From Caryophanales bacterium UBA4951 (GTDB lineage: Bacteria > Bacillota_I > Bacilli_A > RFN20 > CAG-826), in the NCBI GenBank assembly GCA_002397465.1, contig DHAP01000034.1, positions 1 to 64,000 of the forward strand: a stretch of DNA of 64,000 nt. Reading direction: 5' to 3'. The position numbers were made by a program, and so were the translations under genes. The notes below the pieces were generated by a model. That model did not search any database. It was not told where the DNA came from and saw only the letters and a program-made list of their open reading frames with translations. Position 1 is the first letter of the stretch; the number at the start of each line of letters is the position of its first letter. Below, piece by piece: positions 26,201 through 32,178 of this stretch.

Positions 26201-28589
26201 GCTCTTCACCGACTGCGTCCCGAACCTGATCGGCAAATTCACCTCTTCTTCGGACATTAGCTTCGGCAGCGTCAACTTCTCGAGATCCAACGCCTTCTAT
26301 TGCTACTGGTTCAAAGGCGGCAGCATGCTTCTCCCAGCCTCACAGACCGACGCCAACGCGACCTACAACATCTCTTACACCGGAAATGATGGCAAGTACA
26401 GCAACGATGAAATCGAGCTCCTTTCCTCAATCATCAAATCCCTCAACAGCAACCAGACGCTTCTTGGCTCGCTCTCTTCAAGCGGCATCGCCAATACCAC
26501 CGAAGGGGCGACACAGCTGACGTCATTAAGGTCTCTCTTCACCTCGTTATCGGAATCTTACGTCTTCAATTTGGCCGGAGCCTACCAAGGCAATTCGTCC
26601 ACGAATTCCGCGCTTGGCGTTCCTGACGATCTCACTTTGTTCGAACAGACGATGTTCACCACCTATCATGATTCCGAGCTTTCTTCGAGAGCCTACAATT
26701 CCAATTACGATTCGCAGTCGTCCAGCGATGCAAAGCTTTACTATTACATCAAAGGATTCAGCGATTCATCGATAGTTTTGTCCACCTCCCATGAAGGCGA
26801 CTGGCTCACTGAAATCAACAATTTGGTCTGTGATGAGACCTGTTCAAGCAACAAAGGGCTCCTCAACATCCTCCGTGAGAATGACTTGCTCTCCGGTGGC
26901 TTGAACCTTTCTTCCAGCAGCATGAACGTCTCGACTTTTGGGACCTCCTTGCTTAACAGCTTCATGAGCTCACTCAACTCGATCGACGTCGTCAATGACG
27001 CCGTCCCGTACACGATGTCGAGCTTCATCGAGGAGACCTTAGGTTTCCGTACCTACAGCGAATATACCTCATCGGTCACCGCGATAGGCGCCACGAGTTT
27101 TGATTCCTCATCAATCGGAACCGGCGGCGGAAGATACGACAAACTTGTCGTCACGTTGGCAAGAGCCTTGAATAGCGGTGAGAGCCTCACTCTAAATTAC
27201 TCGCTCAATGGCACCGGTCACACCGAATTTGCCTACACTGGCTCAAGCGGAGAGAACTATACCTTTGATTTCGTGGGCTCCTCGTTGGCCCCGGTCTCCT
27301 TCACTCTCACTTCGAGCGTCAGCATCTCAAGCCTCAAATATTCGATAGACACCGCCGACTATTATGATCTGAGCCAAGCGCAGTTAGCCGATACGACGGA
27401 TGCCCTCGGCAATGTCACGAATAGCGGATTCATCACCAAGATGACCGAGCTGGCCGCCTGCCTTACCAAAGACAGCGTCTATGGCAGTGGCGACAGCGGC
27501 TATATCGACTTCACGAGCCCGACCGACGTCGGCGCTTTCATGACGGGCAGCAACTCCTTGGCTCCGCTTCTCAACTTCCTCAATTTCAGCGATGGCGCCT
27601 ATCTCGTCAACACCTACACCTTGAATGGTGAAGAGCTTAATGCGGGGACGGCCTCGAGCAATGACTTTACTTCGAGGGACGTCGCCTTCACCAACCTCTT
27701 GACCTTCGACTACACGGCCGCCGGTTCGACTACCACGGTGTCTTTGTCCAAATATCTTGCCAAGGCCACGATCGCCGCTGATTATGAACTTAGCTATTCC
27801 TCTGCCGCCGAGTATAAAGGATCGAAGGCCATCTTTGATGACGCCAGTTATTCAAGCGACTCCGAAGCCACCTGGATCACGAGCGGCATCACGAAAGTCG
27901 CGGCCGTCGAAGCCGGATATCTCAGCAGCGCCAACAGCACCAATTTCCAGTACACCTACAGCGGGACGACTGTCTCCTTGAAGAAGATCCATTGCGAGCT
28001 CTCGGTCTTCTCTTCTTCGACTGACACGATCAACACCTTCGCCTCGCTTGGAAGCAACTTGACGACTCATCCGTCTCTCCTCGGTAACCGTTTGGTCGCC
28101 GGCGTCTATGACCGTCTCATCTACAGCATGATGAACTACATCCAGAGCGGGTCTTATCAGAACGAACTGGTGGCCGTCGCCACGTCTTCAGCCTCAACCA
28201 ACCGTTCTAGCTACAGCGCCTACTCGACTTACCTCTCGACTTATAAGTCCTTCTACGACGAATCGAGCAACATCGTGAGCTTTGCAAGCGAGATTCCGTC
28301 CTTGCTCAACGTCGTGAACAAGATGGGATTCGTGGCCAAGTTCGGCGGCAGCTATGACGCCTCCGCGGCCAAGACCGCTTTCCAGGGCTTATCGAATGAT
28401 TCTTCATATGCGAGGCTCTTCTATCTCGGTGCCTACTATGATTACTTCATCAACTACAGCTACTACCATGGCGACGTCGTCAGCTATGGAATCGTGGTGT
28501 CGCCAGAGGTCGATTATCCGAACTCATTCAATCTCACGAGCTTCCCAGCCACCAATACATTTGCCAACGCTTATGCCACGATCGCTTGA
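20259..28589 (+). CDS. Giant CvpA-like membrane-anchored repeat protein (2776 aa)
   Basis: The largest gene of the window. Residues ~1-210 hold four hydrophobic helices (~9-30, ~38-58, ~128-160, ~181-205) with CFLRGLARGWRYGLYRFVSF after helix 1, resembling the CvpA/colicin V production family. From ~210 to the end the sequence is a long hydrophilic body rich in Ser, Asp, Asn, Thr and Leu, poor in Lys and Cys, with many LLDSL/SIFNS-type helical-looking segments. Residues 1188-1846 are three tandem units of 219-220 residues. No LPXTG, no C-terminal helix and no enzyme motif were found. If the body lies outside, it is a giant surface protein tethered by its N terminus; topology is not determined. 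Role unknown. Confidence 0.8.
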   Translation: MDEILNYMNIALIVLFVAVWVILLLCFLRGLARGWRYGLYRFVSFAVIFTVALTTLKPLSNALGNWDLTSFGIPEINIAIQNGDSSVNLTASFGTPYSVLSSLIDQFLRAMNVSMSPEGIANYAGALAQSIVLLLLILIEGILIATIVNLLVMLFWHLIWKHLIPKKTRKATYKKGKIWSALSDTLVGLLCMAMIIFPLTSVVNSLSDSWKSVKDSVDGTSIKADKTTADTIDAVVDTYDSSLFSQIFFSWTKNDSTGGKTFDSYLIDYLTKSDYNDTTVSFVQEVSSFAKIGSALVQGGVLSENGINQSSIAYFACTSYAPYILKALSQSSLVTGILPYALSILTNMDQVSSYVKTNAGFDFTTYNYSDFISKFADLYQGLIDSGITGSLFDDDGNLTSTEGLLETAFSGDTVTPMEDLLNALDSDELKLFDDLVSTALYVQACKDTTDGTSADPTKFGISDFLPSVGTDYDEDGDGTPDSVPTSFSDIDWGTQIATLYDTVVQLFSIDSRFFTVLAGGIDSGTFSMDINDLITIIVDNIDKVGEIFYGKDETSSETTSGLKKEASTSTSKCLLDSMFVENALPKALDYLASSLNTSFSLSDENAIDFADVKSTLFNDDMDTQISSVKTEFKSLFTVVSTICKSDDGKAFLTNLEEKPGLYMKDNVFYGASDGLLDALADSLEKLDDSSIASAIMPKVFNSFLSGSDSIFASMNINLTLNFDNIKVGEELSKIVKAFKGCQNIITYVQTLGDTASLTGSALSDVLNTFAAYSDELSTLLNLFVTSKIFNPTASSTYSTNQNLYEVINSLLGSFMSGDYSSTLQSVIENTNFKASDEMDSLVTIIQDLASNSILSKIDEFKNTSSLSVLSDIDFTTLFADINDSSIISSVLGKVLDSLLENSGIFAAGELGSEGNPSFTNVTNWEDEGAGISALIKAAATIGDFSNIDFLNSDPDVITDIISSLSQSQIFTSKDTEGNETYVFSTYIGNKLISYFSGDTMSDTVKEFFSDKGTDSTNYTYETLKTAFASVSKAEWKNTEAANLGDMIYYIQQMGGLDSFSGDLRKLSADSISSLLDTISSSKPFGQVVTYHFYSTLVNVLQSSLTAFSYSNLDYVYSATAAQRRSENTQLSKLLHVVLDPNGVDSSGAYTYALLDSNGNVSSSISIDNADPDYVVTPLLESLADSCVFNTLKVKTTTPTVTYESQTAFEAEVSDLLISSGLYGDSADESVKSNVRSIVSAVAPDDTSTNDDENSSDTGRFGKWNSEISNLATVLGDVQNMGLDFSSFSLTSLFSVGSANNEANRQNIEGLLIDINASKLLYKAVPLQIKNSISSVSGSGSGLNLTGVNYDYLNGQPYGDDECKTLSYVIMDGTLLQGVDMSSVASLTDSEIDIFSQLLTKMSSSRVFNTLALKDDGITYYSETAFESQISEFLISSELYGDKTSETVKSKVRSIVDAVAPDDGTITTDDAARFKIWAGGDGATGEVDNIVNVLRDIKSLNLDMSSFSFTSMFSGVDDATANTNRENVASLLKDINASKVLYKAVPVQIKNSLDSVTGSGSGLNLTGINYDYRNGLPYEDSECDTLSYVIMDGCRLQNVNTSSVSSLTDSEIDIFSEMLTKMSSSRIFNTLALKDDGITYYSETAFESQISEFLIYSELYGSKLDTSVTSNVRSIVDAVAPDDSSVTTDDAARFKIWAGGDGTTGEVENIVNVLRDIKSMNLDISSFSFTSMFAGVDAATANTNRENVENLLVHINTSKVLYKAIPVQMKGAVEATNVGTSGFTLSGANYDYKNGQPYGDDECNTLSYILMDSASISSINASDIASLSDSSISTLTDLLSYMAKSHIFNSTSSGSGSTVFQSNLATILTTDTLGDIYYSSISPKDTYFTNLNSASGTSGLYYSDKSSKSAYYSSYYFPSIGVNSSASSYDVSLINGDNGSIKSVLTLLRDNSTALSSFSSGGTSSINETTLVSVLEGLNDCELFTDCVPNLIGKFTSSSDISFGSVNFSRSNAFYCYWFKGGSMLLPASQTDANATYNISYTGNDGKYSNDEIELLSSIIKSLNSNQTLLGSLSSSGIANTTEGATQLTSLRSLFTSLSESYVFNLAGAYQGNSSTNSALGVPDDLTLFEQTMFTTYHDSELSSRAYNSNYDSQSSSDAKLYYYIKGFSDSSIVLSTSHEGDWLTEINNLVCDETCSSNKGLLNILRENDLLSGGLNLSSSSMNVSTFGTSLLNSFMSSLNSIDVVNDAVPYTMSSFIEETLGFRTYSEYTSSVTAIGATSFDSSSIGTGGGRYDKLVVTLARALNSGESLTLNYSLNGTGHTEFAYTGSSGENYTFDFVGSSLAPVSFTLTSSVSISSLKYSIDTADYYDLSQAQLADTTDALGNVTNSGFITKMTELAACLTKDSVYGSGDSGYIDFTSPTDVGAFMTGSNSLAPLLNFLNFSDGAYLVNTYTLNGEELNAGTASSNDFTSRDVAFTNLLTFDYTAAGSTTTVSLSKYLAKATIAADYELSYSSAAEYKGSKAIFDDASYSSDSEATWITSGITKVAAVEAGYLSSANSTNFQYTYSGTTVSLKKIHCELSVFSSSTDTINTFASLGSNLTTHPSLLGNRLVAGVYDRLIYSMMNYIQSGSYQNELVAVATSSASTNRSSYSAYSTYLSTYKSFYDESSNIVSFASEIPSLLNVVNKMGFVAKFGGSYDASAAKTAFQGLSNDSSYARLFYLGAYYDYFINYSYYHGDVVSYGIVVSPEVDYPNSFNLTSFPATNTFANAYATIA
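23820..25796 (+). repeat. Three tandem 657-660-bp repeats inside the giant gene
   Basis: Units begin at the Phe codon of FNTL at 23820, 24477 and 25137 and end at 25796. Shared blocks include YSETAFESQISEFLI, SIVDAVAPDD, DAARFKIWAGGDG, TANTNRENV and NASKVLYKAVPVQIKNS. Units 2 and 3 are nearly identical over long stretches at DNA level; unit 1 is more diverged and lacks the IWAGGDG block. Confidence 0.85.
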
Positions 28590-29211
28590 CGGGACAAAGT
28601 TTTGTCCCTTGGGCAAAAGCGTTCTTAACTATGAGATTCTCGGATCGCGTTTCATCGCCATTTTAGGTTTCTTCGATGATGAGTCGTCTTTTTCTAGCAT
28701 CCTTTCTTCAATAAAAGAGGAATACCCCAAGGCCACTCATTATTGCTATGCCTGCAAAGTGGGGGTCAACGAGAGGATGAGCGATGATGGCGAACCCTCT
28801 AGAAGCGTGGGCCTTCCTTTGCTTAATCTCCTTCATAACGAGAACCTCGATGATGCCTATTTGGTGGTCGTGAGGTATTTCGGCGGGACCAAACTTGGAC
28901 TTCCACGTCTAAAAAGAACCTATGCGAATCTTGCCAAAGACGCCATCTTCAAAGCGGAGTTGGCCGAGATGGAAGAAGGGGAGGAACTTCTTCTTTCTCT
29001 TTCGTATCATGATTTTGAAGCCTACAAAAAAGGCTGGGACAAAGATGGAACCGAGTACGAAATCAAAGAATTTGGGGAAAAGGTAAGCCTCCTTTACCGC
29101 GGAGATGCTAAGATAGCAGATGAGTTCAAAAAGCACCTCTTAGAAGGGGCTGTGCTTGATGAAAAGAAAGTCATTATCAAAAGGAGAATAAACAATGATT
29201 CCTGCAAATGA
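28573..29211 (+). CDS. YigZ/IMPACT family protein
   Basis: A 212-residue protein of the YigZ (UPF0029/IMPACT) family: THYCYACKVG, RMSDDGEPSRSVGLPLLNLL and VVVRYFGGTKLGLPRLKR are the family blocks. The IMPACT fold binds RNA or ribosome-related partners in eukaryotes; the bacterial role is not settled. I choose ATG 28573, which overlaps the 3' end of the giant gene by 17 nt and gives the usual ~210-residue length. A TTG at 28609 is an alternative. The N-terminal codons contain a perfect inverted repeat (28591-28608). Its end overlaps the peptidase gene by 17 nt. Confidence 0.82.
   Translation: MPRSLDGTKFCPLGKSVLNYEILGSRFIAILGFFDDESSFSSILSSIKEEYPKATHYCYACKVGVNERMSDDGEPSRSVGLPLLNLLHNENLDDAYLVVVRYFGGTKLGLPRLKRTYANLAKDAIFKAELAEMEEGEELLLSLSYHDFEAYKKGWDKDGTEYEIKEFGEKVSLLYRGDAKIADEFKKHLLEGAVLDEKKVIIKRRINNDSCK
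28591..28608. repeat. Perfect 18-bp palindrome just after the giant gene's stop
   Basis: GGGACAAA-GT-TTTGTCCC starts 2 bp after the TGA at 28587-28589 and lies within the first codons of yigZ. It is not followed by a T run. Confidence 0.75.
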
Positions 29212-30484
29212 ATTCGCGTCGAGGAGACAACGCCTCGTCAACATGATGGACAACAATTCGGCCCTGGTGGTTTTTTCGGGGGTTGGTAAAGTCTCATCGG
29301 CTGATGAGACATATCCATTTGAGGTCAATCGCAATTTTTATTATCTCACTGGCATCGAGCAAGAGGACAGCGCCCTCATGCTCGTCAATAGCGACGGCGA
29401 AATGAAAGAATTCCTCTTCATCTCCCCTTATGATGAAAGAAAAGAGAAGTGGTATGGGAAAAGGCTGACCACCCAAGAGGCCAATTTCATCAGCGGATGC
29501 AACAACATCCTTTTGAACAACGCCCTCCCAGGCAAAGTCGATGGGGCTTTGAATCCCAACTACTATCAGTTCGGGGAGGTCAAAAAGATTTATCTCGATT
29601 TAGATAGGGAAATCAAAATAGCCGATTCGACCTCCACCCACGAATACAAAGAGACCATCGAAGCGGCCTACAAAGGCGTTTTGGTCATGGATGCCTATCC
29701 TTTGATCACCACTTTGAGGCTTAGGAAATCGGTCCGTGAGGTGGCTGAGCTCAGGAGCGCCATCCGCTCGACGCAGTTCGGCATCTCGGCCGTTTGGGCC
29801 GCCATGCGCGAAGGCTGCAAAGAGTATGAGATGGCCGACTTGTTCCTTAAGACGATCAACGATGACTCCGGCTATCAGGGCCTTTCGTTCCCAACCATCA
29901 TGGCCAGCGGAATCCATGGGGCCTGCCTCCATTACCCAACCCCGTTAGACACCATAAAGCCTGGGAGCCTTTTGCTTATGGACTTAGGGGCCAGATGCTC
30001 CTATTACTGCGCGGACGTGACAAGAACCGTCCCAGTCAATGGCAAGTTCTCCTCATTTCAGAGAAACGTCTATGACATCGTCCTAGGATGCAACAAGATG
30101 GTGGCTGCCATGGCGAGGCCAGGCATCAGCATCAACGACCTCCAAAAAGCCACGGTCGAATATCTTTCGAGCGAATGCCTCGGCAAAGGACTCATCTCCA
30201 AAAAGGATGACATCATCAACTATTATTTCCATGGCGTCTCGCATTTCATCGGCTTGGACACCCACGACCCATATCTCAACCCTCTCAGCAAGGAATACAA
30301 AGACGTCCCTCTTGAGCCAGGCATGATAATCTCCGACGAACCTGGGCTTTATATGGCCGACAAAGGGATCGGAATCCGCATCGAGGACGATTTGCTCATC
30401 ACTGAAAACGGATGTGAGGTTTTGACCAAAGACATCGTCAAAGACCCTGACGAGATTGAGAGAATCCTAGCTTCCAAACGTTAA
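29195..30484 (+). CDS. Xaa-Pro aminopeptidase-like metallopeptidase (M24B)
   Basis: A 429-residue protein: an N-terminal AMP_N-like domain (SSADETYPFEVNRNFYYLTG) and a C-terminal pita-bread domain with metal ligands in LLMDLGARCSYYCADVTRTV (two Asp), HGVSHFIGLDTHD (His), IISDEPGLYM (Glu) and GIRIEDDLLI (Glu). Such enzymes release an N-terminal residue from peptides with proline at position two, using two Mn2+ ions; cytosolic. AAAGGAG lies 7 nt before ATG 29195, inside yigZ (17-nt overlap), so translation is coupled. Confidence 0.92.
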   Translation: MIPANEFASRRQRLVNMMDNNSALVVFSGVGKVSSADETYPFEVNRNFYYLTGIEQEDSALMLVNSDGEMKEFLFISPYDERKEKWYGKRLTTQEANFISGCNNILLNNALPGKVDGALNPNYYQFGEVKKIYLDLDREIKIADSTSTHEYKETIEAAYKGVLVMDAYPLITTLRLRKSVREVAELRSAIRSTQFGISAVWAAMREGCKEYEMADLFLKTINDDSGYQGLSFPTIMASGIHGACLHYPTPLDTIKPGSLLLMDLGARCSYYCADVTRTVPVNGKFSSFQRNVYDIVLGCNKMVAAMARPGISINDLQKATVEYLSSECLGKGLISKKDDIINYYFHGVSHFIGLDTHDPYLNPLSKEYKDVPLEPGMIISDEPGLYMADKGIGIRIEDDLLITENGCEVLTKDIVKDPDEIERILASKR

Positions 30485-30522
30485 TTCAAACAGCAGATTT
30501 GCCTTAATATGTGAATATCTAA

Positions 30523-30553
30523 GAAAACGTTCTGGTTTTTTGTTGTTTTTTAA
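30523..30553 (+). terminator. Weak terminator-like hairpin after the peptidase gene
   Basis: A 7-pair weak stem (AGAAAAC / GTTTTTT, one G-U pair) with a 6-nt loop runs into a T-rich stretch ending in TTTTTT. The rest of the 165-bp gap before glpK holds no clear operator. Confidence 0.35.
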
Positions 30554-30635
30554 GGTGCAGACTATGTGGCCATGGTCTTCGGACTGAATTGCTTTACCAT
30601 TGCCAATTCCTTCTTTATTTAAAGGAGGAAAAACC

Positions 30636-30641
30636 TATAAT
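30636..30641 (+). promoter_or_regulatory. -10 hexamer TATAAT, 8 nt before glpK ATG
   Basis: A perfect TATAAT lies between a strong AAAGGAGG (30621-30628) and ATG 30650. If this is the promoter, the Shine-Dalgarno-like sequence is upstream of the transcript and unused. Confidence 0.5.
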
Positions 30642-30649
30642 CAAGAGGT

Positions 30650-32134
30650 ATGAAAAAGTATATCTTGGCCATCGACCAAGGCACGACTTCGACCCGTGCC
30701 ATTTTGATTTCTCAGAAAGGCGAGGAGCTTTATAAGGCCCAGCGCCCAGTTGAATGCCTATTCCCCAAACCAGGTTGGGTTGAACAAGACCCCGACAAAA
30801 TTTGGATTTCAGTGGTGGACGTCGTTAACGAACTTCTGATCGTGAGCGGGGCCAGCATGGATGAGGTGGCCGGAATCGGCATCACCAATCAGCGTGAAAC
30901 CACCGTCGTTTGGGACAAAAAGAGCGGCAAGGCAATCTATAACGCTATCGTCTGGCAAAGCAAAGAGACCCAAAAGGTCTGCGAACGTTATGAGAAAAAG
31001 ATTCCGATGATCGCCAAAAAGACCGGCCTTCGCCTCAACCCTTATTTCTCGGCCTCCAAGATTCGTTTCATCTTGGAAAAAGTCAGGGGAGCCGAGAAAA
31101 AAGCCAAAGACGGAGAACTTAGCTTCGGGACCATCGACAGCTGGCTTATCTATAAGATGACAGGCGGCAAGAACCATTTCACCGACGTCAGCAACGCCTC
31201 AAGGACCATGCTCTATAACATCTTCGAGATGAAGTGGGACAAAGAACTGTGCGATATGTGGAATATCGACATGAGCATGCTTCCGGAAGTCAAAGACAAC
31301 GCCGCCGACTATGGCGAGGCCTCTTTCTTCAGCGGGCACGTCCATATATATGGCGTCGCCGGCGATCAGCAGGCCGCCCTCTTCGGACAGTGCTGCTACC
31401 ATGAAGGCGACAGCAAGAACACCTACGGAACCGGATGCTTCATGCTCATGAACACCGGGAATAAGCCGATTATCTCCAAAAACGGCTTATTGACCACGGT
31501 CGGCTGGAGGCTCGACGGCGAGACCACTTACGCCCTAGAAGGGTCTGTCTTCATCGGCGGGGCCATCGTCCAATGGCTCAGAGACGAGATGGATTGGATC
31601 AAAAACAGCGCCGATTCATCCATATACGCCGAAAGAAAGCCTGACACAGCCGGCGTTTATGTCGTTCCGGCCTTCGTGGGCTTAGGAACCCCATACTGGG
31701 ATGATGACGCGAGAGGCGCCATCTTCGGCCTAACAAGAGGCGCTGACCGTCACAACATCACGAGGGCGGCCCTTTATTCAATCGCCTATCAATCGAAGGA
31801 CGTCATCGACACGATGAAAAAAGACGCCAAGATGGAACTGCCGGTTTTGCGTGTCGATGGCGGGGCTTCCGCCAACGATTTGCTGATGCAATTCCAGAGC
31901 GACATCCTCCAGACGGAAGTCCGTCTTCCTAAATGCATCGAGACCACGGCCCTAGGCGCCGGATACTTTGCCGGACTTGGCTGCGGATTCTGGAAAAACA
32001 AGCACGAAATCGAACTAAATCACGCTTTCGCCAAGCGTTTTTATCCGAATATGAGCCCGCAGGAAGCCAAAAAACTATATAAGGGCTGGAAGGTCGCAGT
32101 CGCGGCTACGAGAGTTTTTAAAATCCCATCCTAA
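30650..32134 (+). CDS. glpK: Glycerol kinase
   Basis: A 494-residue FGGY kinase that converts glycerol and ATP to sn-glycerol-3-phosphate in the cytosol, feeding phospholipid synthesis or glycolysis. Visible blocks: ILAIDQGTTSTRAILI (ATP/phosphate 1), GITNQRETTVVWDKKSGKAI (glycerol-binding R-E), YFSASKIRFIL, TIDSWLIYKM, GVAGDQQAALFGQCC (catalytic Asp) and RVDGGASANDLLMQFQSDIL. Length is normal. It is alone, not next to a glycerol facilitator or glycerol-3-phosphate oxidase. A weak stem AAAGC/GCTTT with a T-rich tail at ~32134-32158 could end the transcript. Confidence 0.95.
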   Translation: MKKYILAIDQGTTSTRAILISQKGEELYKAQRPVECLFPKPGWVEQDPDKIWISVVDVVNELLIVSGASMDEVAGIGITNQRETTVVWDKKSGKAIYNAIVWQSKETQKVCERYEKKIPMIAKKTGLRLNPYFSASKIRFILEKVRGAEKKAKDGELSFGTIDSWLIYKMTGGKNHFTDVSNASRTMLYNIFEMKWDKELCDMWNIDMSMLPEVKDNAADYGEASFFSGHVHIYGVAGDQQAALFGQCCYHEGDSKNTYGTGCFMLMNTGNKPIISKNGLLTTVGWRLDGETTYALEGSVFIGGAIVQWLRDEMDWIKNSADSSIYAERKPDTAGVYVVPAFVGLGTPYWDDDARGAIFGLTRGADRHNITRAALYSIAYQSKDVIDTMKKDAKMELPVLRVDGGASANDLLMQFQSDILQTEVRLPKCIETTALGAGYFAGLGCGFWKNKHEIELNHAFAKRFYPNMSPQEAKKLYKGWKVAVAATRVFKIPS

Positions 32135-32163
32135 AAAGCAATGACGGGGCTTTCTTTTCCGAC

Positions 32164-32169
32164 TAAGAT
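32164..32169 (+). promoter_or_regulatory. -10 TAAGAT, 9 nt before addB ATG, with ATGACG -35
   Basis: ATGACG (32141-32146), a 17-nt spacer and TAAGAT (32164-32169) precede ATG 32179 by 9 nt. The predicted leader is zero to two bases. Confidence 0.45.
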
Positions 32170-32178
32170 AGTAGTGGC

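Noticed and set aside
28560..28589. Sortase (LPXTG) or C-terminal membrane anchor on the giant protein
   Set aside because: The C terminus has no LPXTG-like motif, hydrophobic helix or basic tail.
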